From the NCBI GenBank assembly GCA_016342755.1, contig JAEINS010000024.1, forward strand, positions 1 through 64,000: DNA of 64,000 bases, in the 5' to 3' direction. Of this stretch, positions 8,992 to 18,068 are shown piece by piece (the first letter of the stretch is position 1; each line of letters opens with the position of its first letter). The stretch comes from Melioribacteraceae bacterium (GTDB lineage Bacteria; Bacteroidota; Ignavibacteria; Ignavibacteriales; Melioribacteraceae). A program made the position numbers and the translations under genes. The notes beneath the pieces are model-generated. The model saw nothing but the letters and a program-made list of their open reading frames with translations. It was not told the DNA's origin and searched no databases.

Positions 8992-10770
8992 TTGAAAAAT
9001 TTATTTGTAATTCTTTTATTAGTTAATGTTGTGCTTTCTGCTCAGGCTATGATAAATGTTGATGCGAGAAAAACCACAAGTTTAAATGGCAAATGGAATG
9101 TTATAATAGATCCGTACGAAAACGGGTATTATGATTATCGCTATGAACCAAGCAATAATGGATATTTTAAGAATGCTCAGCAAAATGAAAGATGGGAGTT
9201 ATTAGAATATAGTTTTGATACAGATGAAATGTTATATGTTCCCGGTGATTGGAATTCGCAGAAAGAAAAGCTGCTTTATTACGAAGGAACTATCTGGTAT
9301 AAAAAATCATTCAACTATAACTTACCAAAGGAAAAAAGACTGTTCCTTTATTTTGGTGCTGTAAACTATGATGCAAAAGTTTACCTGAATGGCGAATTGA
9401 TTGGAGAACATGAAGGCGGATTCACCCCGTTCCAATTTGAAATAACCGATAAAGTAAAAGAGAAAGGCAATTACGTTATTGTTAAAGCGGATAATAAAAG
9501 ATATAAGGATGCTGTTCCTACTGTAAATACTGACTGGTATAACTATGGTGGTATTACAAGAAAGGTATTACTGATCGAAACAGAGGAAACATTCGTTCAA
9601 GATTATTTCATACAATTAGAAAAAGGAAACCTAAATAAAATATCGGGCTGGGTTAAATTAAATGGAAATCATTTAAATAAGAAATTGGAAATTAAAATTC
9701 CGGAAGCAGAAATTTATAAAGCCGTTAATACTGATGATAATGGATTTGCAAAATTTGAAATTGAAAAAAAGATGGAACTCTGGTCACCGGAAAATCCAAA
9801 GTTATATGATGTTGAATTAATACTAGGGGAATGTGTTATAGCTGATAAAGTTGGCTTCAGAACAATTGAAACAAGAGGAACGGATATTTTATTGAACGGA
9901 AAGTCTGTTTTTTTAAGAGGAATATGTTTGCATGAAGAAGCCGCTTATCAAAATGGCGGGCGCGCATTTTCAAAGGATCATGCGAAAGTGCTTTTAGGAT
10001 GGGCAAAAGATTTATCATGTAATTATGTAAGACTTGCTCATTACACTCATAACGAAGCTATGGTTAGATATGCCGATGAAATAGGGCTGCTAGTATGGGC
10101 AGAAGTACCAGTCTACTGGACTATCTCATGGGAAAATGAAGCAACATACAAAAATGCTGAAAATCAATTAACAGAAATGATAACACGTGATAGAAACCGA
10201 TGTGCAGTTGCTTTATGGTCTATGGCTAACGAAACACCTTTATCAGAAGCAAGATTTAAGTTCCTTTCAAAGCTTGCAAAAAAAGCAAAAGAACTAGATC
10301 CCTCACGGCTTATTACCGCTGCAATGGAAAGACATTATAGTGATGACAATACTTTGATAATTGATGATGAATTTGGAAAAGTAGTTGATGTATTAGGATG
10401 CAACGCTTATATAGGCTGGTACGATGGATTACCTGAAAAGTGCAGAGGAATTAAATGGGAAACAGTTTATGATAAGCCGGTTATAATTAGCGAATTTGGC
10501 GGCGGCGCGTTATTTGGCGAACATGGTGATAAATTAACAAGATGGTCAGAGGAATTTCAGGAAAGTTTGTACAAAGAAAATCTTGAAATGTTTAAGAAAG
10601 TTAGTTTCATACAAGGATTAACACCATGGATACTAAAGGATTTTAAGTCACCCCGCAGACACAAGCCAAGAATACAGAACTTTTGGAATATGAAAGGATT
10701 AATTTCAGATAAAGGTGATAAGAAAAAAGCTTATTATGTTTTGAAGAATTTTTATGAGACAATTAAATAA
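8992..10770 (+). CDS. secreted glycoside hydrolase family 2 (beta-glucuronidase-like)
   Basis: 592 residues from TTG 8992. This start is chosen because GGAG lies 6 bases upstream and the frame then begins with a signal peptide (LKNLFVILLLVNVVLSAQA); the open frame continues upstream to 8908 and beyond but that part is debris. Domains in order: sugar-binding jelly roll (GTIWYKKSF, FGAVNYDAKVYLNG), immunoglobulin-like sandwich, and TIM barrel (RLAHYTHNEAMVRYADEIGL). The acid/base Glu is in WSMANETP (E414) and the nucleophile Glu in ISEFGGGA (E501). It would cleave a beta-glycoside, probably a glucuronide or galactoside, in the periplasm. The oxidoreductase gene starts 11 bases later, suggesting joint sugar use. 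Confidence 0.9.
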   Translation: MKNLFVILLLVNVVLSAQAMINVDARKTTSLNGKWNVIIDPYENGYYDYRYEPSNNGYFKNAQQNERWELLEYSFDTDEMLYVPGDWNSQKEKLLYYEGTIWYKKSFNYNLPKEKRLFLYFGAVNYDAKVYLNGELIGEHEGGFTPFQFEITDKVKEKGNYVIVKADNKRYKDAVPTVNTDWYNYGGITRKVLLIETEETFVQDYFIQLEKGNLNKISGWVKLNGNHLNKKLEIKIPEAEIYKAVNTDDNGFAKFEIEKKMELWSPENPKLYDVELILGECVIADKVGFRTIETRGTDILLNGKSVFLRGICLHEEAAYQNGGRAFSKDHAKVLLGWAKDLSCNYVRLAHYTHNEAMVRYADEIGLLVWAEVPVYWTISWENEATYKNAENQLTEMITRDRNRCAVALWSMANETPLSEARFKFLSKLAKKAKELDPSRLITAAMERHYSDDNTLIIDDEFGKVVDVLGCNAYIGWYDGLPEKCRGIKWETVYDKPVIISEFGGGALFGEHGDKLTRWSEEFQESLYKENLEMFKKVSFIQGLTPWILKDFKSPRRHKPRIQNFWNMKGLISDKGDKKKAYYVLKNFYETIK

Positions 10771-10781
10771 ATGGGATCAAA

Positions 10782-11762
10782 ATGAAGAAAGTAAAATGGG
10801 GGATTATCGGATGCGGAGATGTTACCGAAATAAAAAGCGGTCCGGCATTCAATAGAGTTAGAGATTCTGAATTGGTAGCTGTAATGAGGCGTGATACTGC
10901 TAAGGCTAAAGATTATGCCGAAAGACACTTGGTTCCTAAATGGTATGATAATGCTGAAAACCTTATTAACGATTCTGATGTAAATGCAATTTATATTGCT
11001 ACACCTCCATCTTCTCATTGCGCGTATACACACTTAGCCGCAAAGGCTGGCAAGCCGGTTTACGTTGAAAAACCTATGGCAGCTAATTATTATGAATGTT
11101 TAAGCATGATTGATATATGTGAGAAGCATAAAGTCCCATTATTTGTGGCTTATTACAGACGCGTACTTCCTCTCTTCTTAAAAGTAAAAGAATTAGTTGA
11201 GAAGGGAAGTATTGGGAAAATACTTCAGACAAACATTAAACTCCACTTAGTCCCCAATTCTGCTGATTATAACAAAGAAAATTTGCCTTGGCGTTTAAAA
11301 CCGGAAATTGCCGGTGCCGGATACTTTTATGATTTGGCCTCTCATCAATTTGATTATTTAGACTTTCTTTGTGGTTCAATTGAAGAAGTTTCTGGTAATG
11401 CCTCTAACCTGGGTGGTTTATATAAGGTAGAAGATAATGTGACTGCTTCCTGGAAATTCTCTTCTGGGATACTGGGAACGGGCTCGTGGAATTTTGTTTC
11501 AACAAAAAAAAATGTGTGTGATGAAATAGAAATTATTGGCGACAAAGGAAAAATTATATTCCCAACATTTATCCGGGATCCAATAAAGTTAATAACAGTT
11601 AAAGGGAATGTTGAAATTATTTCTGAATGGCCAAAGCATATTCAAGAGCCGCTTATTAAATTAGTTGTAGAAGAACTATTAGGGAAAGGAACTTGTCCAA
11701 GCAGCGGTTTATCGGGCGCGAGAACAAATTGGGTATTGGATAAAATATTAAATAAAATTTAA
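10782..11762 (+). CDS. Gfo/Idh/MocA family NAD(P)-dependent sugar oxidoreductase
   Basis: 326 residues. N-terminal Rossmann fold with the dinucleotide motif GIIGCGDVTE, then TPPSSHCAYTHLAAKAGKPV and the catalytic-region motif EKPMA with its conserved Lys; the C-terminal half is the usual alpha/beta dimerisation domain with GAGYFYDLASHQFDYLDFL. It probably oxidises or reduces a sugar or sugar acid released by the glycosidase encoded 11 bases upstream; substrate unknown. No signal peptide, so cytoplasmic. Convergent with modC, 34 bases apart. Confidence 0.9.
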   Translation: MKKVKWGIIGCGDVTEIKSGPAFNRVRDSELVAVMRRDTAKAKDYAERHLVPKWYDNAENLINDSDVNAIYIATPPSSHCAYTHLAAKAGKPVYVEKPMAANYYECLSMIDICEKHKVPLFVAYYRRVLPLFLKVKELVEKGSIGKILQTNIKLHLVPNSADYNKENLPWRLKPEIAGAGYFYDLASHQFDYLDFLCGSIEEVSGNASNLGGLYKVEDNVTASWKFSSGILGTGSWNFVSTKKNVCDEIEIIGDKGKIIFPTFIRDPIKLITVKGNVEIISEWPKHIQEPLIKLVVEELLGKGTCPSSGLSGARTNWVLDKILNKI

Positions 11763-11796
11763 TTCCCTATTGTAGCTCGTTTAGCTCAAATGTTTT

Positions 11797-12864
11797 CTAA
11801 GCTAACAAGGCAACACTTTTAACCTGAACGTAAACTTTTTTATTCGGGGCAAGATCCAGTATGTTTGCCGATTTACGGGTTACACGTGCTAATATGGAAG
11901 CTTTATTAGAAACCAGTTTAACCATAACCTGCGATCTTCCAACCGGAGCAATTTTGGAAATCTGAGCAGGGAATATATTTAATATACTTGTCCCGGTCTG
12001 TGCTGCTAATGTAATACTCACGTCACGGGCGGCTATTCTTAGTCTGACTTTTGTTCCAATAGGTAAATTCTTCTGTCCGACTGTAAATTTCCCAAATTCA
12101 GAATCTAAATAAGTTAAAGAAAATTTATTGTCGTGATCCATTACAATTGCTTCAACCAATGACTCAGCATTTTCATCTCTGGAAATATTGAAATCGAGGC
12201 TTGTAAGAATTTCGCCAATTAGACCCGAAGCTTTAACTATGCCTTCTTCAAGTATAACAATATGATCTGCAATACGTGCAACTTCATCAGTTGAGTGACT
12301 AACATAAATAATTGGAATTTTAAGTTCAGTGTGAAGTGATTGGATGTAAGGTAGAATCTCTAACTTCAAATTTTCATCCAAAGAAGAAAGTGGTTCATCC
12401 ATAAGAAGCAAATCCGGATTATAAGCCAATGCTCTGGCGATTGCAACTCTCTGCTGTTCACCGCCCGATAAATATTGGGGCTGACGATCTAAAAGATGTT
12501 TAATATTTAGGAGATCAATAATATAACCGGGTGACATACTGTTTTTAGAATTAGAGGAACGTTTTTGCCCATATTCAATATTCTTAATCACACTAAGGTG
12601 CCGGAAAAGACCGGGCTCTTGAAATACATACCCTATGGCTCTTTTATGCGGCGGAACAAAAATGTTTTTGTCCTGCCATACTGTTTCGCCTATTCTGATA
12701 TATCCGTTTTTATGGAAATCCAATCCGGCAATTGCCCGTAATAATGTTGTTTTTCCGCTGCCGGACTTTCCAAATATAGATGTGATAGCTTTTGCCGGGA
12801 TGTTCAAATCAGCATTAAGTGTAAAAGTTCCTTTCTTGATCTGAAATTTTGCATGAATACTCAT
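11797..12864 (-). CDS. modC: molybdate ABC transporter ATP-binding protein
   Basis: 355 residues. The ABC domain shows Walker A GKSGSGKTT, Q-loop YVFQEPGLFRHLSV, signature LSGGEQQRVAIARAL, Walker B LLLMDEPLSSLDE and the H-loop IYVSHS. After about residue 240 comes a TOBE/MOP-like molybdate-sensing domain (RLRIAARDVSI, then GRSQVMVKLV). It powers uptake of molybdate or tungstate. Its start overlaps the modB stop by 4 bases (ATGA), so translation is coupled. Last gene of modABC. Confidence 0.93.
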   Translation of the reverse strand: MSIHAKFQIKKGTFTLNADLNIPAKAITSIFGKSGSGKTTLLRAIAGLDFHKNGYIRIGETVWQDKNIFVPPHKRAIGYVFQEPGLFRHLSVIKNIEYGQKRSSNSKNSMSPGYIIDLLNIKHLLDRQPQYLSGGEQQRVAIARALAYNPDLLLMDEPLSSLDENLKLEILPYIQSLHTELKIPIIYVSHSTDEVARIADHIVILEEGIVKASGLIGEILTSLDFNISRDENAESLVEAIVMDHDNKFSLTYLDSEFGKFTVGQKNLPIGTKVRLRIAARDVSITLAAQTGTSILNIFPAQISKIAPVGRSQVMVKLVSNKASILARVTRKSANILDLAPNKKVYVQVKSVALLA

Positions 12865-13544
12865 GATTGAACTATCCTAAATTTTCTGTTAACCGCGTAG
12901 ATTGAAATCAGCATTATAAAAGAAATACAGAGTAGAATTCCCGAAAGCCAATGTGCATTTATATATTCCAGACTTTCAACATGATCATAAATTGCAATTG
13001 ATAGAACCTGAGTTTCACCCGGAATATTACCGCCAATCATCAGTACAACTCCAAACTCTCCTATGGTATGTGCAAATCCTAATACAGCGGCTGTAAAAAA
13101 TCCGTGACGGGCCAATGGAATTATAACGGTAAAAAAGCGATCGATAGGTGAAGCGCCTAAAGTAGCGGCGACTTCTATTTGCTGCTTTCCTACGGACTTA
13201 AAAGCATCCTGTAACGGCTGAACAACAAATGGCAATGAATAAATTACAGAGCCGGCTATTAATCCGGTGAACGTGAACGCGATTGGTTTTATTCCCAAAG
13301 TGTCTAACAATATTCCTATGAATCCATCGGGACCAAAAGCGATGAGAAGATAAAAGCCTAATACTGTTGGCGGTAAAACCAATGGCAGTGCAATTACAGC
13401 ATCAATTAAAAATTTGAGCCTGAATTTTGTTTTAGATAACCACCAGGATAACGGAGTACCCAGTACAAGCAGTATAAATGTAGTTGATAAAGCAAGTTTA
13501 AGTGTTATTATAAGAGCTGATATATCATATTCATTTAATATCAT
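12861..13544 (-). CDS. modB: molybdate ABC transporter permease
   Basis: 227 residues with about five to six membrane segments. The cytoplasmic EAA loop that docks with ModC is seen as EVAATLGASPIDRFFTVIIPLARHG, and the ModB-type start LSWWLSKTKF and VLPPTVLGFYLL are clear. Overlaps modA and modC by 4 bases on either side, so modABC is a tight operon. Confidence 0.93.
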   Translation of the reverse strand: MILNEYDISALIITLKLALSTTFILLVLGTPLSWWLSKTKFRLKFLIDAVIALPLVLPPTVLGFYLLIAFGPDGFIGILLDTLGIKPIAFTFTGLIAGSVIYSLPFVVQPLQDAFKSVGKQQIEVAATLGASPIDRFFTVIIPLARHGFFTAAVLGFAHTIGEFGVVLMIGGNIPGETQVLSIAIYDHVESLEYINAHWLSGILLCISFIMLISIYAVNRKFRIVQS

Positions 13545-14284
13545 GGAGTATCGTATCCAAAATCATGAATTATTTTTTTTGCATCCGGACTTCTGAGAAA
13601 ATCAAAAAAAGCTCTAGCCGATTTTTTCTTGTTCAATAATATAGCCTGTTGTTTAATAGGAGAGTAAAATTTGGCGGGAACAATCCAGTAATAATTTTTA
13701 TTTTGAATATTACTTCCAATAATTTGAGAGAGAGCACAAAATCCTAATTCAGCATTTCCACTTTTTATAAACTGGAATGCCTGGCCAATATTTTCTCCTT
13801 TAACAATCTTTTTACTAAGTTTTAAAAATTGATTTAACTTAATTAGAACTTCTTTTGCAGCCATTCCATAAGGTGCTAATTTAGGATTAGCAATTGCGAT
13901 ATGATTATATTTTGATGAAGTTAAAACATTTACCGCAGAATCACCCAATTTAATTGCAGGACTCCAGAGTACAAGTTTTCCAATAGCATAAGTGAAACGG
14001 CTATTTTTCAACGCGACTTTTTCATCTTCGAGTAATTTAGGTCTTTTAGAATCGGCAGCAAGAAATCCATCGAACGGGGCACCATTTTTAATTTGCGCGT
14101 ACAGTTTTCCGGTGGAGCCAAATATTAGAACAACTTTGTCTCCGGTTTGTTCTTCATAAAGGTTAACAATTTTTTTTATTGTAGCCGAAAAATTAGTTGC
14201 AACGGCAATTTTTATTTCTTCCGCGTTTAACAAATGGTTAAAGACGAATAATAGTATAAAGATTATGCAGAAAATTTTTTTCAT
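13541..14284 (-). CDS. modA: molybdate ABC transporter substrate-binding protein
   Basis: 247 residues with a signal peptide ending near LLNAEE. The ModA pattern is clear: IKIAVATNFSATIKKIV, then FGSTGKLYAQIKNGAPFDGFLAADSKRP, and NPKLAPYGMAAKEVL. The Ser/Thr-rich loops that bind the oxyanion (TNFSAT and FGSTGK) are present. It delivers molybdate or tungstate in the periplasm to ModBC. First gene of the operon; no clear promoter was found upstream. No molybdoenzyme gene is in the window. Confidence 0.92.
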   Translation of the reverse strand: MKKIFCIIFILLFVFNHLLNAEEIKIAVATNFSATIKKIVNLYEEQTGDKVVLIFGSTGKLYAQIKNGAPFDGFLAADSKRPKLLEDEKVALKNSRFTYAIGKLVLWSPAIKLGDSAVNVLTSSKYNHIAIANPKLAPYGMAAKEVLIKLNQFLKLSKKIVKGENIGQAFQFIKSGNAELGFCALSQIIGSNIQNKNYYWIVPAKFYSPIKQQAILLNKKKSARAFFDFLRSPDAKKIIHDFGYDTP

Positions 14285-14389
14285 ATGTATATATATTTAA
14301 AATAGATTTGTAGTATAAAAATAAGCAATGTTTAGGAAGGTTTAAAACAGCAGACGCAAAATAGTTAAGATTAAATATGTATGGAGAAT

Positions 14390-15856
14390 CTAGTTCTCAT
14401 TTATAGATTTTAGTAATATTCTAAAAGTTGTTCCTTTGTCTTTACTACTTTCAACACTAATATCAGCATTTATTATATCACAATATTTTTTAACCAGCGA
14501 AAGTCCAAGTCCGCTTCCTTCAAAATGTCGTGTATATCCGCCTTCTTCCTGACTGAACTGATCGAATATTCTAGATTGATATTCTTCAGACATTCCTTTT
14601 CCTGTATCAATAATAGCGAATAAAAACTTATCGGGATTTTCTTCTGAAAGGCTAAGTTCTATTGATCCTTTCCCGGTATATTTAATCGCGTTATCAATTA
14701 GATTGGCAAATATCTGATTTAGCGCATAATCATCTGTTATTATTTTTGAACTAGTAACATCTAAATTTAATTTTAGTTCAAGTCCTTTAGACTCAGCCAT
14801 TTTTAAATATTCTTTTTTAAGATTAGGTAATATACTGGCTAAATCAATTTCTCTAATAGTAGGTTCATAAATTCCGAGTTGAAGTTCAGAGGTATTTAAA
14901 ATAAGATCAATTGTTCTCACAATTCTTTTACTTGCGGAATCAATACCGGCAAAACAAATATCCAGCTCTTCATTTTCAACCGTGTCCAAAATATCTTCAA
15001 TTAAATAAGTGAAATTTTGAATTACGTTTATCGGACTCCTAATTTCGTGCGACATCTGAGCTAGAAATTCAGACTTCAGTTCATTTGCGTTTTCGGCTTT
15101 TTCTTTTGCTACAACTAAATTAGATTCAATTTTTTTCCTTCCTGCAATTTCAATTCTCAGTTTATTATTTAACATTTTTAATTCAGCAGTTCTTTGGTTA
15201 ACGCGCTCTTCTAAATGTGAGTTGTTTTCTTTAATTATTTTATTGGATTGATCAAGCTTATAGGAAATATCGTATTCTTTTCTCTGAGAATAATCAAAGG
15301 ATAATTTGGCAAACATTCCAATAAAATTTGCTGAGAGAAGAAAGAAATTATTATTTATTATAGTTTTAACTGGTGTATCAACTAAATAAAATATTGTTAT
15401 TTCGTAAGCTAAAATAATTATAGTGGAACTTATTGTTGCCCATTTAAAGTTTATATTTAAGAATGCATAACCCAAAATAAAAACCAGAATTATTCCGGCA
15501 TAATAATTATAACCTACTTCAGGCGGCGCAACAGCAATCATTATCACAATACCCAATCCGGCAATTAATACAATAAATCCCATTAAAGGCTGAATATATT
15601 TAAATAATCGTTTCGAAAATGTTGCAGCCAGAATTATACAAGTTGAAGGAATTACTACCGCAAAACGTATTAACCAGAAAGTGTCAGCAATCTCAGGAGC
15701 TACTAAAAAATCGAGAAAACCAAACAACGCATAAAAAATAATGCCCGATAGTAAAGTAATTCGGATTATTTTTATATTTCTGTTATTATACTCTGATTGG
15801 AACTTAGATTCTAGTTCATCGGGTAATTCATATTTTATTCTGCTTAGTAAATTCAT
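14390..15856 (-). CDS. membrane sensor histidine kinase
   Basis: 488 residues. About six membrane helices (roughly 30-190, such as TLLSGIIFYALFGFLDFLV and GLGIVIMIAVA), a coiled coil (about 200-250), HisKA with MSHEIRSPINVI (H270) and a HATPase domain with NLIDNAIKYTGKG, DTGKGM and GSGLGLSLVKKY. The membrane part has no extracytoplasmic sensor of note, so it may sense a signal at or in the membrane. No response regulator is adjacent; the partner is unknown. It is divergent from the TPR kinase at 16019. Confidence 0.88.
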   Translation of the reverse strand: MNLLSRIKYELPDELESKFQSEYNNRNIKIIRITLLSGIIFYALFGFLDFLVAPEIADTFWLIRFAVVIPSTCIILAATFSKRLFKYIQPLMGFIVLIAGLGIVIMIAVAPPEVGYNYYAGIILVFILGYAFLNINFKWATISSTIIILAYEITIFYLVDTPVKTIINNNFFLLSANFIGMFAKLSFDYSQRKEYDISYKLDQSNKIIKENNSHLEERVNQRTAELKMLNNKLRIEIAGRKKIESNLVVAKEKAENANELKSEFLAQMSHEIRSPINVIQNFTYLIEDILDTVENEELDICFAGIDSASKRIVRTIDLILNTSELQLGIYEPTIREIDLASILPNLKKEYLKMAESKGLELKLNLDVTSSKIITDDYALNQIFANLIDNAIKYTGKGSIELSLSEENPDKFLFAIIDTGKGMSEEYQSRIFDQFSQEEGGYTRHFEGSGLGLSLVKKYCDIINADISVESSKDKGTTFRILLKSINEN

Positions 15857-15969
15857 TATGTTATTATCGAAAAAGACCTACAAAAGTTAAAATAATATAG
15901 TAAAGTTTTGTTTAATTAAAAATCAGTTACACTTCAACTTTTTAACGTAACTTTCATCTTTTCTAATAA

Positions 15970-15977
15970 TAACTTTG
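15970..15977 (+). promoter_or_regulatory. possible -7 promoter element
   Basis: TAACTTTG matches TAnnTTTG; the upstream TTTG at 19 bases is missing. Transcription from it would begin near 15984, downstream of the TTG at 15983, which supports the ATG at 16019 as the start of the kinase gene. Confidence 0.35.
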
Positions 15978-16018
15978 TAAATTTGCAGGATATCTATTCA
16001 CAAAAATTGAATGATAAT

Positions 16019-18004
16019 ATGAAATTGTTTAGATCGTTAATTTATTTTTCCTTTGTCTTTCTTACAAGTTTAATTTCAGCGCAAAATTCTGCCGATAGTT
16101 TAATTAGCTCTATCTCTAATTTTGAAGATTCCCTACAGATAAAAATGTTAAAAGAAGCTTGTTGGGAAAATAGAAGTAAGGATCCAGAAAAAGCGATATT
16201 ATATGGAGTTACGGCCATTAATAAAATGAAAGAAACCTCAATTGATAAATATTATGCCGAAGCTTATAATTATCTGGGTGTGATATTTGGAAACTTAGGG
16301 AAACTGGACTCAGCTTATTATCATTATAAAATCGCGATTCAAAAGGCTACAGAAAAAGGTGATTCTATTCAAATAGGATATTCTTTAAATAATATTGGGG
16401 ATTATTATTATAAAAACGCGCTTTTTTCAACTGCATTAGAATATATCTTTAGATCATATGAAGTTTTTGAAAAAATTGGCGATGAAGATGGAATGGCGTA
16501 TACTTTAAATGATATTGGCGAGATTTACTTAAAACAAGAAGATTACCATAAGGCACTCGAGAAGTTTTTAAAATCGGGGGAAATACGATATAGAATTAAA
16601 GATTACAGGGGTTATGCAAAATCATTATTAAATCAGGCTGCAACTTATGAAAAACAGGGCAAGGATATTATTGCGCTAAATACATATGCCATTGCAAGAG
16701 AATTTAATGAACAAACAAATTATGTTAAGGGTAAAAGCTGGGCTTTAGCGGGAATTAGTGATATTTATTTTAAGCAGATGAGATTAGATAAAGCTCTTGA
16801 AATGAGAAACGAAGCTTTAGAGATAGATATTGAAATTGGAAATAAGTATGGCGAAATAATTAATTATAATCAAATTGGGGCATTATACTTAAAAAAAGGT
16901 CAATATAAGGAAGCAGAAAAATATTTAAATAAAGCCTTAAGTGAAGGTGAGTTAACTGGGCATATGGATCAGATGCTTATTAGTTATGACCTTTTGAAAC
17001 AGGTAGCCATGCGATCTAATAATTACGCTACAGCTTATACATATCTGGAAAATTATACTTCAATTAAGGATAGAGTATTCAGTCAGGAAAGTTCAAATAA
17101 AATTGCCGATCTGCAGATGGCTTTTGTTACTGAAAGAAAAGATAGAGAATGGGATATTCTAAAGAAGGATATTGAGATTGAACAAAACTTAAATCGATTT
17201 CTAATTATAATATCCGTTTTAATTTTAGGGTTTGTTCTTTTATATATATCAAAATTTAGATCTGAGAGAAAATCCAATAAAAAATTGAATAAAGCAAATC
17301 AGCAATTAAATGAGTTAAACGCCCAGAAGGATAAACTGCTCTCAATTATTGGACATGATTTAAAGAACTCTGCATGTGTTATACAAAACTATCTTGAGTT
17401 ATTAGTAGCTGATTTTGAATTATTAAATGAGAAAGAAAGAACAGAATATCTAAAAACCGCATTTAATTCATCCCAACTGCTTACAAATTTATTATTGGAT
17501 ATTTTAGAATGGGGAAGTGTTACAAGAGGATTATTTAATGTAAATCTTGTTGATGTAAAATTACACGATTCTATTTCTACAATAATTGAAACGTTAAATC
17601 CTCTGGCAGTTAATAAAAAAATCAGCCTAATTTCCAATATAGGCGATTCGATTATTAAAACTGATAAAGATATGGTTAATACAGTTGTTAGAAATCTGGT
17701 GAGCAATGCAATAAAATTTACTAAACATGGCGGTAAAATATATTTAGATTATTCTGAAGATCAGTTATACCATTATATCTCGACTAAAGATAATGGAATT
17801 GGTATAGACCCTGAAAAAATTGAAGATCTTTTTAGAATTGATAAAGTTACAACTACTATTGGAACTGCAAATGAAACTGGAACCGGCTTAGGTTTGCCAA
17901 TGGCTTATGAATTTGTTAAAAAATGTAATGGTGAAATACTTGTGAATTCGAAGATTGGCGAAGGATCTGAATTTATTGTTAAATTACCCAAAAATTATAA
18001 TTAA
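16019..18004 (+). CDS. TPR-containing sensor histidine kinase
   Basis: 661 residues from ATG 16019; the frame opens at TTG 15983, but only the ATG gives a proper signal peptide (MKLFRSLIYFSFVFLTSLISA). The periplasmic part is a run of six or seven tetratricopeptide repeats (about 60-345; for example YSLNNIGDYYYKNALFSTAL), then a coiled stretch, one membrane helix (about 393-411), a HisKA domain with IGHDLKNSACVIQ (H446) and HATPase motifs NLVSNAIKFTKHG, DNGIGID and GTGLGLPM. The kinase core resembles that of the 5244 gene. No response regulator nearby. Ends 65 bases before hcp, with a shared terminator between. Confidence 0.88.
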   Translation: MKLFRSLIYFSFVFLTSLISAQNSADSLISSISNFEDSLQIKMLKEACWENRSKDPEKAILYGVTAINKMKETSIDKYYAEAYNYLGVIFGNLGKLDSAYYHYKIAIQKATEKGDSIQIGYSLNNIGDYYYKNALFSTALEYIFRSYEVFEKIGDEDGMAYTLNDIGEIYLKQEDYHKALEKFLKSGEIRYRIKDYRGYAKSLLNQAATYEKQGKDIIALNTYAIAREFNEQTNYVKGKSWALAGISDIYFKQMRLDKALEMRNEALEIDIEIGNKYGEIINYNQIGALYLKKGQYKEAEKYLNKALSEGELTGHMDQMLISYDLLKQVAMRSNNYATAYTYLENYTSIKDRVFSQESSNKIADLQMAFVTERKDREWDILKKDIEIEQNLNRFLIIISVLILGFVLLYISKFRSERKSNKKLNKANQQLNELNAQKDKLLSIIGHDLKNSACVIQNYLELLVADFELLNEKERTEYLKTAFNSSQLLTNLLLDILEWGSVTRGLFNVNLVDVKLHDSISTIIETLNPLAVNKKISLISNIGDSIIKTDKDMVNTVVRNLVSNAIKFTKHGGKIYLDYSEDQLYHYISTKDNGIGIDPEKIEDLFRIDKVTTTIGTANETGTGLGLPMAYEFVKKCNGEILVNSKIGEGSEFIVKLPKNYN

Positions 18005-18017
18005 ATCTATTTAAAGA

Positions 18018-18046
18018 AAAACCCGGCATGGAGATAACCGGGTTTT
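18018..18046. terminator. bidirectional terminator between kinase and hcp
   Basis: AAAACCCGG (18018-18026) pairs with CCGGGTTTT (18038-18046), a 9-bp stem with an 11-base loop, with A-rich sequence before and T-rich after. It serves the two convergent genes. Confidence 0.75.
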
Positions 18047-18068
18047 ATAAAGGGAAATATTTTTTATT

